DNA of 32,277 nt from Verrucomicrobiota bacterium (GTDB lineage: Bacteria > Verrucomicrobiota > Verrucomicrobiia > Chthoniobacterales > UBA10450): NCBI GenBank assembly GCA_003219125.1, contig QHPP01000114.1:1-32277 (forward strand), given 5' to 3'. Under the pieces are notes generated by a model. The model was not told the DNA's origin. It saw only the letters and a program-made list of their open reading frames with translations, and did no database searches. Position numbers and translations under genes: made by a program. This document shows, one piece after another, positions 1-8,226 of the stretch (position 1 is the first letter of the stretch; each line of letters starts with the position of its first letter).

Positions 1-21
1 CGTCGAGGCTGGACCCAAATA

Positions 22-408
22 TTGAAGCTTGCCGCAGCGATAATTATCTCGGCCAGCATAACTGCGGTTTCACTCAAACTGTGGCAGCGCGAAAGTCACC
101 GGCTTGTCCAAGGGAAGGAGATTGTCGTGAAGGGCGAGGTGCTCGATATGACCTGTTACATTGCCTACAACATGAGCGGGCCGGAGCACGCTGAGTGTGC
201 TAAAGACTGCATCAAGCAAGGATTGCCAGTTGGCATCAAGGCTACTGATGGGAAGGTCTATCTTCTGGTTGGGACTGATTGGAGGCGCCGCGAGTCCCTG
301 AATAGTCAGCTGGCCGAATATGCGGCCAAGACTGTTACGATCAGAGGAAAGGAAACAATGCGCGACGGGTTCGCGCAGCTCCAGGTCGAAGAGATTCGGA
401 AATTCTGA
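22..408 (+). CDS. Small exported Cys/His-rich protein, function unknown
   Basis: The 128-residue product opens with a hydrophobic stretch (residues 3-20), which looks like an uncleaved signal or membrane anchor. It is followed by a compact domain with an ordered Cys/His set: C45, H56, C59 and C63 in the stretch CYIAYNMSGPEHAECAKDC. The rest alternates short beta strands (GEVLDMTC, KVYLLVG, KTVTIRGKE), which suggests a small OB-like barrel. I know similar unnamed exported proteins with this C-x10-H-x2-C-x3-C spacing, and I infer metal or heme binding, unproven. The only start in view is TTG at 22, and the frame stays open to the window edge, so the true start may lie upstream. It converges on the tRNA-Lys gene 31 bp downstream. 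It is probably native chromosome rather than island cargo. Confidence 0.7.
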   Translation: MKLAAAIIISASITAVSLKLWQRESHRLVQGKEIVVKGEVLDMTCYIAYNMSGPEHAECAKDCIKQGLPVGIKATDGKVYLLVGTDWRRRESLNSQLAEYAAKTVTIRGKETMRDGFAQLQVEEIRKF

Positions 409-439
409 CGGCGATTAGAGTCGAGCGATTTAAATAAAG

Positions 440-512
440 TGCACCGTGCAGGAATCGAACCTGCAACCCAGTGATTAAGAGTCACTTGCTCTGCCAATTG
501 AGCTAACGGTGC
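440..512 (-). tRNA. tRNA-Lys (anticodon CTT)
   Basis: Reading the minus strand from 512 to 440 gives a complete 73-nt cloverleaf. It has a 7-bp acceptor stem GCACCGT/ACGGTGC, D stem GCTC/GAGC, anticodon stem AGTGA/TCACT with loop CTCTTAA (anticodon CTT, decoding AAG), a 5-nt variable loop, T stem GCAGG/CCTGC with loop TTCGATT, and discriminator A. No CCA is encoded. Every stem pairs perfectly, so it should be functional. Its 5' half recurs at 27686-27723, making this gene a likely attachment site for the block in between; in that case its 5' half and promoter may have come with the element. Confidence 0.96.
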
Positions 513-586
513 AAATAGCTGTTTCCCAGGCTAATGCTACATGAGCGTGTACTTTCGTATCGCCAAAATCGGTAGTATAAAATGTA

Positions 587-689
587 TCGTTCTGTTCATC
601 ATTGGCCTGTGAAAGAGCGCAAACTACTCATACCCGTCCGATGCACAACGCGGAAATTCTATCTGCATCGTCCCCCGCCCGGTCGGAAT
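587..689 (+). repeat. 103-bp direct repeat, copy 1
   Basis: This stretch matches 5814-5916 at 102 of 103 positions; the only difference is T603 versus C5830. The two copies are in the same orientation and bracket 5.1 kb. One frame is open in both copies and encodes the same peptide ending KFYLHRPPPGRN. In this copy that frame runs from ATG 582 to TGA 690-692 (36 codons). It could be a short gene, the tail of a decayed gene, or a non-coding repeat that happens to be open. Confidence 0.9.
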
Positions 690-808
690 TGATTGGGTTC
701 GGGAAGCTTCTATTTCTTTGCCGAACGCGACTTTGGTGTAATTTACAAAAAGCAAATTGAGTGTCTTGATTTTAAACCAAAACGAGTTATCTCTAGTTTA
801 GTGGTACG

Positions 809-860
809 GCACCGGAGGTTGGCGAGCGCAGTCTCGCCCAAAGTTTCCAACCTTTGGTGC
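809..860. repeat. Large inverted repeat (hairpin)
   Basis: GCACCGGAGGTTGG (809-822) pairs with CCAACCTTTGGTGC (847-860) at 12 of 14 positions. Nested inside is a perfect 6-bp stem GGCGAG/CTCGCC (821-826 and 833-838). The two stems share bases 821-822, so the structure would branch or choose between them. There is no T-run on either side, so it is a weak candidate for an intrinsic terminator and could equally be a REP-like palindromic element. Confidence 0.5.
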
Positions 861-1014
861 ATTTCTCTAACTAATAACAATATAGTGCCTGGTGTTGGGT
901 TAGCTTGGCACATACCACAGATTGAAGTTCGGGTTCCATCTGAGTGGCAAGTTGCCCGATTTCAAATTACTGTTTGCCTGCTTTTGACCTATTACAAAAA
1001 CCCCATTGAGTAAG

Positions 1015-3486
1015 TTAGTAATTGGTAATTAAAAAGATACCTCTTCCCTCTGTTGTGACATAAATTCCCTGGTTGTTAATATTCACTGAGCTTACCGGGG
1101 TAAAGGGCTTTGGTAAGACATCTGACAGATCTCTCCACTTTTTGGTTCCGTCTTTAAAAAATACGCCGGTAAACGGCGAGCTCGCTACAATTTGCTCAGG
1201 CTTAAACCTGTTAAACGCAACCCATGATACGGGATACATAGCATTTAAATTTGACTGGTTAGAGTGTCTTACATAAACACCGTTCCCCCCCGGAAAAGTG
1301 TTATCAATAGGATATTTACCGCTGCCCGATACAAGATTTGTTAACTCAACATCCTTCGTAAACGTAAGCCCACCTTTTGTTTTCCCGCGCGCGGCCGTAG
1401 TATAAACCGAGCTATAAATGCCATCTCTACACGACACATAGATTACCGTGGGGTCATATGGATTTACAAATACAGGCCCGTGCTGAACTTGACCGGCAGC
1501 GTACGGAATTATCGCGACGTTGCCAGGATCGGTAAGTTGTCTCCATGAACTGTCACTTTTGGTTCTTTTGTAAAGAATTCCCGTCGCCAAGCTTCCCGAT
1601 AATCCATTACAAAGCAGATAGTAAGTAGGATCAACATGGCCGCCGGAAGTCCAGAAAGCCATAGCGCCTGCTGGTAAATTATCGAATTCTATACTCCAAC
1701 CTACTCCCATAGAGGCATTAATATCAGGGTTAGCTGCGAATGCAGGATTTCTGATTATAGCTGTCCCGTTTTTTGATCCCAAGTCAGTAGGCACATTAGT
1801 TAACAATATGTCAGTTTCACTCGCAGGAGCTTTTGCATATTGCAGCGGTAAGGTCGTTAACATTACAGCATCTAGAAAAGGAGAAGGACTTTCGGAAGCT
1901 AGCGTTTGAATAAATTGAAAGCTTCCTGAACTCCCATAATTTATTGCTATTGGCCCAACCTTGGCCCCGAACGGTGGAAGCAAATCAAGTCCTGCCATTA
2001 CAGCGGTCTTCAAGTTAGTGCCTATCAATATGAATTGCGAATTTCCTTGATCGCCTTCTACAATATTTACATCGCCTAGTCCTATTTGCTTCCAACGTGT
2101 ATCATCGCCAAATAGAACGGCGTTTTGCCAGCCGCCATTGTCCTGGGAGCCATACCCATAATGCACTTGGCCGCTACTTGAAAACCCGGCCACAAATGAT
2201 TGGTGAATATGTTGCGTATGCAGGCCTGAGTTTAGGTTCAAGTATTTTTCGTCACTATTTAAATCAACGGTACTTTGCTCATGATCCATCGCGTAATAAT
2301 AAACTCCGCCATCGCAGGATACCCATGCATACCATCCTAATGGATCAATCGCAAAATCCCAGAAGTCAGAATGAAGATCTGAAGGTTTGGGTTCATCTTT
2401 AATATTGCCATTAGCAATATTTTCCCATTCTGCTGTGCCATCAGCATTTATACTTTTCGCCCGACAAAGATTTTGTCCTGCGCAATAAATCAAGTTGGTA
2501 TTTCCCCCGACAATGCTTTTCAACTTGGAGGAATTGCAAAAGAACGATTTCACAAATACACTTCCTCCTAACCCAACCCCTAAGCCTCTTTCAGTAATAC
2601 TTTGGAACGTCCAATATTGTCCTTGATTGTTAAAAATAACACAAGAGCCCTGGTTAGGATCGTTTGGAGAGCGTGTTACCGGAACATAAACAAACACGTT
2701 ACCAGTGTCCGGTAATTGGATTATAGCTACTGAATAATTACCGGCTGTGTCACCACTGTAGTCCTGAGTAAAACTTTGATTGGGAAAATCGAGTTGAATA
2801 GGATAGTCGTTCCAGGTGTTACCATCATTGTTAGAAATGAAAATTGACGTTTTAGTCCTGGCGACAATCCAGTCCTTAAACATTGCAATACCAGTGAAGG
2901 TTAGGTGCTCCTGTGAGGTAGTAAAATGAGCGTACGTAAATGTAGGAGCAAAAGGTTCTTTTCTTCCAATGCCGCATGGCGTTGATATTAAGATAGTACC
3001 TTTATTGGTTATTACCACGCCATTAATAACCTGGGTTCGCTTGTGTCTGCATGGATGGTCGAGCGGGTTAAAATAGTATTTGTCGTCGAACGTTCTACCT
3101 CCATCAAATGATTCCCATAAACCACAATGATTTTGCGCAGGATCTATAGCATCTCCTTCCCTTTCACCTACCGCAATGTGGTCAGGCAAATTTGGATCGA
3201 CAGCAATGCAATGCGCATACCTTGGAGATTGTGGCAATTGCCTCCATTTATTAAATAATCCTGCGTTATCTATTTCCGTTTTCCAAACACCAGAATTTAA
3301 GCCAATAGCATAAAGGCCATTTTTATCACCAGCCATGTTTAGCACCAGTCCAGCAGTTGAGTTTCCGCCATCTGAAACTCCGTTGCTTCTGTCTGGACTA
3401 ATATCAGTTAAACTTAGATCGCAACCTGAAAACAATATTAAAATAATAATGAGAGCAACAAGCGTTTTTAGAGTAAACGTTTCCAT
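1015..3486 (-). CDS. Secreted Asp-box (BNR/sialidase-fold) beta-propeller lipoprotein
   Basis: The 823-residue product begins METFTLKTLVALIIILILF and ends its signal at SGC, a lipobox-like site with Cys22 as the probable lipidated residue (Asp at +2). The mature part has Asp-box-like motifs, for example SFDGGRTF (about residues 123-131) and SNNDGNTW (about 217-225), as found on the edges of sialidase, BNR and VPS10-type beta-propeller blades. No catalytic sialidase set is evident, so a binding or structural role at the cell surface is likelier than hydrolysis. I chose the ATG at 3486 rather than one 24 bases upstream because it starts the signal peptide and lies 4 bases after the stop of the 49-residue gene. 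The gene is clearly AT-richer than the rest of the window, which suggests recent acquisition. Confidence 0.8.
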   Translation of the reverse strand: METFTLKTLVALIIILILFSGCDLSLTDISPDRSNGVSDGGNSTAGLVLNMAGDKNGLYAIGLNSGVWKTEIDNAGLFNKWRQLPQSPRYAHCIAVDPNLPDHIAVGEREGDAIDPAQNHCGLWESFDGGRTFDDKYYFNPLDHPCRHKRTQVINGVVITNKGTILISTPCGIGRKEPFAPTFTYAHFTTSQEHLTFTGIAMFKDWIVARTKTSIFISNNDGNTWNDYPIQLDFPNQSFTQDYSGDTAGNYSVAIIQLPDTGNVFVYVPVTRSPNDPNQGSCVIFNNQGQYWTFQSITERGLGVGLGGSVFVKSFFCNSSKLKSIVGGNTNLIYCAGQNLCRAKSINADGTAEWENIANGNIKDEPKPSDLHSDFWDFAIDPLGWYAWVSCDGGVYYYAMDHEQSTVDLNSDEKYLNLNSGLHTQHIHQSFVAGFSSSGQVHYGYGSQDNGGWQNAVLFGDDTRWKQIGLGDVNIVEGDQGNSQFILIGTNLKTAVMAGLDLLPPFGAKVGPIAINYGSSGSFQFIQTLASESPSPFLDAVMLTTLPLQYAKAPASETDILLTNVPTDLGSKNGTAIIRNPAFAANPDINASMGVGWSIEFDNLPAGAMAFWTSGGHVDPTYYLLCNGLSGSLATGILYKRTKSDSSWRQLTDPGNVAIIPYAAGQVQHGPVFVNPYDPTVIYVSCRDGIYSSVYTTAARGKTKGGLTFTKDVELTNLVSGSGKYPIDNTFPGGNGVYVRHSNQSNLNAMYPVSWVAFNRFKPEQIVASSPFTGVFFKDGTKKWRDLSDVLPKPFTPVSSVNINNQGIYVTTEGRGIFLITNY

Positions 3487-3490
3487 ATAT

Positions 3491-3640
3491 TTATAACTTT
3501 GATGTACCAATTATTGCCGATAATTGCATACGCATTTCGGTGCAACCCAGTTGCCTCGGTCGCGATAAGTGCCAACGCCAAATTAGCCCACCGACGACAA
3601 CAACCGCAATGATGAGACTGATGGTTACGGTTCGGTTCAT
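3491..3640 (-). CDS. 49-residue single-pass membrane peptide
   Basis: This short frame begins MNRTVTISLIIAVVVVGGLI and continues with a basic segment (WRWHLSRPRQ) and a short polar tail ending in TSKL. Residues 5-20 form one membrane helix. A good ribosome site (GGAAAGAG) sits 7 bases before the ATG at 3640. Its stop (3491-3493) is 4 bases before the start of the lipoprotein gene, so the two are probably co-transcribed and translationally coupled. I do not recognise the family. It may be a genuine small membrane protein that works with the lipoprotein, or a leader whose translation feeds the downstream gene. Confidence 0.55.
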   Translation of the reverse strand: MNRTVTISLIIAVVVVGGLIWRWHLSRPRQLGCTEMRMQLSAIIGTSKL

Positions 3641-3994
3641 AGATAATCTCTTTCCAGTAAGGATTATTACCGGTGAGAGAGATTACGAAGTTGCCTGGCA
3701 AAACCCGGCTAACCGTTGCAAAACCTAATAGTCCGCGGCCATCGGTTCCGATAAAATACACGTTAAACATTGGCGTGGCAAGCCAAATCGGTAACTAGGA
3801 TACGGAAGCGATATTGCCTCTTCAGGAACGAGAGTGCAGTGATTCGTCCTTTATTCTTTCAAAGCCTAAAGCATTAAAAATAATTAATTAATGTTTTATC
3901 TTTTGAATAACCTAAAAACTAAAGGGAGCTTGCTGAAACACGTTATCGATGTTGCGCAGGCGCGCCCTCTCCGCAGTGGCTGATCTTGTTCTCA
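3641..3994. other. AT-rich intergenic spacer
   Basis: I see no gene here. About 3866-3924 is markedly AT-rich, with TAATTAATTAATG-like runs, and could hold promoters for the minus-strand pair on its left. A frame across 3468-3770 on the minus strand overlaps the 49-residue gene and shows no protein-like features. Confidence 0.5.
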
Positions 3995-4160
3995 TTAGGT
4001 CTTGCGGGGAGCCGCAGCTACAGAGTGAATGATGTCTTCCTTGCGCACGATTGCCGATCTAGACGACAAGATCGACATCTCATCCGAACATGTGAGCGAA
4101 GCGATTCAGGATCGTACATTTGATCACACGCTCTGGGTGAGCGGCAACGGCGAATGTTAA
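3995..4160 (+). pseudogene. Remnant of comM (Mg-chelatase-like AAA protein), 3' end only
   Basis: Two adjoining frames together read like the C-terminal end of ComM/YifB. Frame one gives LGLAGSRSYRVNDVFLA from 3995, comparable to the family's LGLSARSY-R-L-VA segment. A shift of one base near 4037-4045 then gives LRTIADLDDKIDISSEHVSE followed by AIQDRTFDHTLW, matching the conserved ARTIADLDGS-I---H--EAIQYRSLDR block, with a stop at 4158-4160. The ATPase domain is absent. ComM is a helicase-like factor in natural transformation. This scrap most likely marks an old deletion or insertion boundary. The assignment rests on my memory of the family motif. Confidence 0.7.
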
Positions 4161-4326
4161 ATGTTTAGATTCACCCCCGCTTTCATTTCGGATGCAATCC
4201 AATTCGTGATCGCGCTCCTCGGTTTTACGTTTGTAGGAGACCAAATCGAGGTAACGTTGGAACATGACTTTAACTTGTAAAGCCGGAGTATTAGGGCACC
4301 ATAATAATTCCAAATAAGGTCAATTT

Positions 4327-5643
4327 ATGTATGACATTAAAGATCTTGGTAGTCTAATTCCCGGAGGCTCAGTTGAGCCCCACGCGATAAATTATGCTGG
4401 TCACGTGGTTGGCGCCGCAACGGCTCAAGGCGGCCCTCGTCACGCGTTCTATTGGACTAATCAAAGCGGAATTAAGGATTTAGGTTGTCTACAGGGCGAT
4501 GATCATAGTGCAGCCGGGGACATTAACGACTCCAATGTCATTGTTGGTTATTCTAGAGACAACAACTCCGAACGATCCTGCGTTTGGGTTGGCGCTGGGG
4601 GCGCGCCACAAGTAATCAACTTGGGAACCAAGTTTCAAGAAATTTGGGGGAATGCGATTGGAATCAACAACGCTGGTCATATAATCGGGAGAGCTCTTCC
4701 AATCAATACCTCCTCCACATCAGCATGTATAATCATCAACGGTCAGCCGCATCTTCTTCCCAACGGAATACCAACCCCATGGCTTGGGTCATCCCTTAAG
4801 GATGTCAATGACGTCGGATTGGCACTGAACAATTTTGGGCAGGCCGTGGGCCAGGTAGGTTATCTCTTGACCCAACCATTAATGTGGGATCCCACGACGG
4901 GCCGGCGAAAATTGGAGCCGCCGTCAATCTTTTCACAGCAAAGCGGTAGTGCGAAGGCCATCAATGACGAGGGGTTAGCTGTTGGATGGGCGGAAGTATC
5001 GGTGTATGGAATAGGGAACACTAATCAAGTCATGCGCGCAATGCTTTGGAACGGACCGGTCAGCAGGGTTTTGCTCAACATTCCGGGTTTCGATGTGTCG
5101 CAGGCGTTAGACATAAATGCCGGTCGCGAAATCGTGGGATGGGCATTTAACAGCAGTCTTGTGAATGGCCAACGCGCGATGCGCTGGGTCAAAACTTTTG
5201 CTGAGGATCTTAATACACTAATAGATCCCGATCTTGGATGGACCTTGCAACGAGCGACGAGCATTAACAATCACGGCTCAATCGTTGGAGTCGGGATCCA
5301 TGACGGCCAGTCCAAGGGCTGGTTGCTAACTCGAAGGATACGTTCCATCGACTGGCAGGCACTCCCCGCCTACGTCGTCCAGATTGTCTTTGGCGTCGTA
5401 GATGACAAACCTGGTGTCGTAATTAATCCTCGCGGAGAAGTCATCCACCCTTACCCGCCACCGAATCCCGCGTGGGAGAGCCTCTCGGCAGTCGCAAGGA
5501 CAGAACTAATATCGATAGCGAGTGCGAGTCTGCTGAAGTCTGGGCGCCGTCGTGGTGCAAAAATAGATCAAAAGACCGCGCTCGATGCGGTGGCCAGACG
5601 CGTTAAACAACTCCGGGGAGCACCGCGAGCGGGGCTTTCCTAA
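4327..5643 (+). CDS. HAF-repeat protein
   Basis: The 438-residue product consists of about seven tandem HAF-type repeats over residues 1-340. The typical unit is a D-L/I-N-x-x-G-x-x-V/I-V/I-G core followed by a R/H-A-x-x-W strand and a K-D-L-G turn, for example KDLGSLIPGG, AINYAGHVVGAA, HAFYW and INNHGSIVGVGI. Such proteins are usually extracellular and propeller-like, with no known enzyme activity. The last 100 residues are a different, helical and basic tail. No signal peptide follows the ATG at 4327, although TAAGG lies 8 bases upstream as a fair ribosome site; export, if any, must use another route or the gene has lost its 5' end. It sits just downstream of the comM remnant and upstream of repeat copy 2. 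Confidence 0.8.
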   Translation: MYDIKDLGSLIPGGSVEPHAINYAGHVVGAATAQGGPRHAFYWTNQSGIKDLGCLQGDDHSAAGDINDSNVIVGYSRDNNSERSCVWVGAGGAPQVINLGTKFQEIWGNAIGINNAGHIIGRALPINTSSTSACIIINGQPHLLPNGIPTPWLGSSLKDVNDVGLALNNFGQAVGQVGYLLTQPLMWDPTTGRRKLEPPSIFSQQSGSAKAINDEGLAVGWAEVSVYGIGNTNQVMRAMLWNGPVSRVLLNIPGFDVSQALDINAGREIVGWAFNSSLVNGQRAMRWVKTFAEDLNTLIDPDLGWTLQRATSINNHGSIVGVGIHDGQSKGWLLTRRIRSIDWQALPAYVVQIVFGVVDDKPGVVINPRGEVIHPYPPPNPAWESLSAVARTELISIASASLLKSGRRRGAKIDQKTALDAVARRVKQLRGAPRAGLS

Positions 5644-6585
5644 GGAATTGGGAACTTTACTAGACGTCACCGATTGGTAGCTCGGGAACGAGCGACGCTA
5701 TTCATCGCGTTGGAAGACGAGGATTTGAAACCTTTGTGGGATTCCCTACAGGCGGACGATTGAGTGAATTTCCTTGTTATCTTTGGTCGATTTGGTTTAA
5801 TTCTGGGAAGCATTCGTTCTGTTCATCATCGGCCTGTGAAAGAGCGCAAACTACTCATACCCGTCCGATGCACAACGCGGAAATTCTATCTGCATCGTCC
5901 CCCGCCCGGTCGGAATGACTGACACGTACGATTTGTTAAGGGATAGCCGCCCTTATCGGTAGCGTGTTCGGTACTGAGTGTCGTATACCCGGTCGCGCGA
6001 GGACAAGAACAAATGAGGAGGATCGAATATTTTCGCGGAATCGAAATCGGCTAAGATGTCATCAATAGCTCGCGCCGGTCCACTGTACGGGAAAAGATTC
6101 GACCCACAGACGGGAACTGGAAGTGGGGCCTCCTAATTCAGGAGGAATATCGGCAGCTCTTGTATGACAGGCGGTAACTTCGCAGGCGTGTGGCCACTTA
6201 GCTATTCCGCGACGGACTGTGCGATTTGGGGTCGCGGCTTTTTCATTGACATGCTGGCGGGATTTCTTCCAAAATTGGCGCTACTAAGGATCTGAATCCG
6301 GGGTAGGCTAAGAAAGCCCTGTCTCGGTGTTTTCTTCCCCGCTTTCAGGCCTGCAATCGCTGGGTCATTCACCGAGAGAAGGAGAGAAAATATCACGTCC
6401 ACAGAATCGATTCCGCGGCAGATGCGTCGAACGCAAGAGTGCGTCAACTCGTCGAGGTCATGGCGCGGGCCATCGAGGCGATGCGATGGTATGTCGGTTT
6501 TTCTGCTACCCGGGCTATCTGGAAGAGCTAACTGGAGACCGAACAGTGTCAGGCTTAGATGGCCTAGCGCTTGGGGAGAGACGTT
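5644..6585. other. Long intergenic region
   Basis: The 942 bases between the HAF gene and the beta-helix gene hold the second 103-bp repeat (5814-5916) and a small hairpin (CCTCCT/AGGAGG, 6129-6145). I could not support a gene. Some frames between about 6310 and 6530 stay open for 60-70 codons but lack a start with a ribosome site and recognisable motifs, so they may be decayed coding sequence. The promoter for the 6586 gene should lie here. Confidence 0.5.
5814..5916 (+). repeat. 103-bp direct repeat, copy 2
   Basis: This is the direct-orientation partner of 587-689, with one mismatch. The shared open frame here begins at GTG 5764 and ends at TGA 5920-5922. Sequence identity stops abruptly at both ends of the 103 bases, so the repeat has defined boundaries. 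No inverted terminal repeats or target-site duplications are visible around it. Confidence 0.9.
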
Positions 6586-8226
6586 ATGAAATGTCGGTTT
6601 TTTCTGGCGATACTGTTGACTGGCGCCGCGCTCGTGATTTGCGCCAGCGCGTTCTTCGAGAATTCTTATGTGCCTGCCGCTGCATTGACGGAGGACGTGA
6701 CCACACCGTCCGGGGCAAATACGCGTGTTTTGCAGGACCGTACTGGCGGAGATTGGAATCCTAATACCTGCCATCTGACACCGGAAGCTCCCAAGTACAA
6801 TGTACGCCCGCCTGTCACCCCGGTGACCGATGTTAGTCAGTGCCCCGCCTCTGTCTCTGAAGGCGATCCGAACCAATGTGGCCCCCACTGCATCGTTGAT
6901 ATTACCGGGTCTCCTGTAGGTGGCCATGCCCCGGAGGAGATTCTGACAGAGGCGCTGAAAAGGTGTAATACAACGATCCGGCTCGGTCCAAACGTCTCTT
7001 TGGATTATTCTGATAAATTCAAGGGTTTGCGCCCGCTTGAGTTTGGGCGGTGCGTCACACTTACAAGTGTCAACGATTTCAATCGTCCGACTTCGCAAGC
7101 ACGGACCCCGCACAGCGTGGGCCCGCTACTTCATTTTGGAGACCCTGAATCAGAGAGTTTTTTGTCGGTCAAATGCGGCAGCGAGGATGCGCTGCCGAAC
7201 GATCACGTCCGGATCTCAGGTTTTCGTATTTTCGGAACAACGGACGATCAACAATCAGGGGAGGAGGCTGTAGGAATTCTTATTCACAGGTGTGTCGATG
7301 TGGAGATCTCGAACATGGAAATCCACGGCTTTGGCGGGAAGGGAATTGTGGTTGAGAACGTACCCGAGGATTCGTCAGCCCGGATCAACGATTTCAGCCA
7401 AGTTAGAATTCATGACAATTTTATCCACCACAATCAGCATCCTAGTAGCGGAGGCCATGCCGGCGGCTATGGAGTTGAAACAGGGCATCGGGGCGCACGC
7501 GCGCACATTTATCGAAACGTGTTCGATTTCAACAGACATGCAATCGCAGCCACCGGCGACACAGGGGGCTATTTTGCCGAGGAGAACCTGATCCTAAAGG
7601 GTGGCGGATGGCATAATATCTTGTTTAGCCGATACACTCATATTTTCGATGCGCATGGAACCGACAGTCCATGCTACTTGTGTTGGTTTAATCCGATCGC
7701 ATGGAAAGTCCAGTGCGCGTGCGCGGACCACATCGGCGGCCAGGCGGGCGAGGAATTCCGCTTCTATCGGAATTCCTTCCAGTACCATAGTGATAACGCA
7801 ATTCACATTCGGGGGCAGCCGCGGGATAAAGCTTATTTTACCGAAAACGTGTTTCCCCACAAGCACTTGGATGCTTGCTGCGGACCTTTTGCGGGACTCG
7901 GTTTGGATGTCGCGATAAAGTTTAACTCAACCTGGAATAATGAAATTGAGGGCAACATCACAAAAACCGACACATTCGGCGAATATTATAGCCAGTGTGA
8001 CTTTGACGGCGACGGCATTGATGATCTGTTCCTCGCCACTGGCGCGACATGGTGGTATTCGAGTTCTGGCCAATTTCCGTGGACTTTTCTCAATACGTCA
8101 TCCACGCGAAAAAAAGACCTGAGATTCGGTTATTTCGATGATAGGTTTGGCCACAGCCATTGGACAAACCGCCTTGGCAGCCGCTCAAGGACGTTCAGTT
8201 TGGGAGATTTGATCCTAATGACCTGA
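6586..8226 (+). CDS. Secreted parallel beta-helix protein with FG-GAP repeats, frameshifted
   Basis: The product starts with MKCRFFLAILLTGAALVIC, a clear signal peptide, behind a strong ribosome site (GGGGAGAG, 5 bases before ATG 6586). Residues about 200-430 show stacked short strands and turns with repeated N/H positions (IHDNFIHHN, IYRNVFDFN, FYRNSFQYHSDNAIHIRG, YFTENVF), typical of right-handed parallel beta-helices of the pectate-lyase/NosD kind. From about residue 470 an FG-GAP/VCBS Ca-binding repeat begins (DFDGDGIDDLFLATGATWWY). The frame then degenerates and stops at 8226, while the same repeat series continues in another frame at 8160-8831. The intact gene was probably 6586-8831. 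It probably encoded an exported carbohydrate-binding or carbohydrate-cleaving protein; the substrate cannot be read from the sequence. Confidence 0.8.
   Translation: MKCRFFLAILLTGAALVICASAFFENSYVPAAALTEDVTTPSGANTRVLQDRTGGDWNPNTCHLTPEAPKYNVRPPVTPVTDVSQCPASVSEGDPNQCGPHCIVDITGSPVGGHAPEEILTEALKRCNTTIRLGPNVSLDYSDKFKGLRPLEFGRCVTLTSVNDFNRPTSQARTPHSVGPLLHFGDPESESFLSVKCGSEDALPNDHVRISGFRIFGTTDDQQSGEEAVGILIHRCVDVEISNMEIHGFGGKGIVVENVPEDSSARINDFSQVRIHDNFIHHNQHPSSGGHAGGYGVETGHRGARAHIYRNVFDFNRHAIAATGDTGGYFAEENLILKGGGWHNILFSRYTHIFDAHGTDSPCYLCWFNPIAWKVQCACADHIGGQAGEEFRFYRNSFQYHSDNAIHIRGQPRDKAYFTENVFPHKHLDACCGPFAGLGLDVAIKFNSTWNNEIEGNITKTDTFGEYYSQCDFDGDGIDDLFLATGATWWYSSSGQFPWTFLNTSSTRKKDLRFGYFDDRFGHSHWTNRLGSRSRTFSLGDLILMT

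Larger units (their letters stand above)
513..1014. other. Intergenic region with one repeat copy and a hairpin
   Basis: There is no convincing gene between the tRNA-Lys gene and the convergent end of the Asp-box lipoprotein gene. The stretch holds the first copy of the 103-bp direct repeat (587-689) and a strong inverted repeat (809-860). An open frame at 693-1013 runs straight through the hairpin and has no clear ribosome site or protein features, so I do not call it. The base composition shifts toward AT from about 700 onward, matching the lipoprotein gene that follows. Confidence 0.6.

Noticed and set aside
693-1013. 106-codon plus-strand frame
   Set aside because: It runs through the inverted repeat at 809-860, lacks a ribosome site, and its product shows no domain or signal.
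4080-4313. 77-codon minus-strand frame
   Set aside because: It overlaps the plus-strand comM remnant and has no protein-like pattern.
6202-7113. 303-codon minus-strand frame over the 5' part of the beta-helix gene
   Set aside because: The plus strand has a ribosome site, signal peptide and beta-helix repeats over the same bases; the antisense product has no recognisable features.
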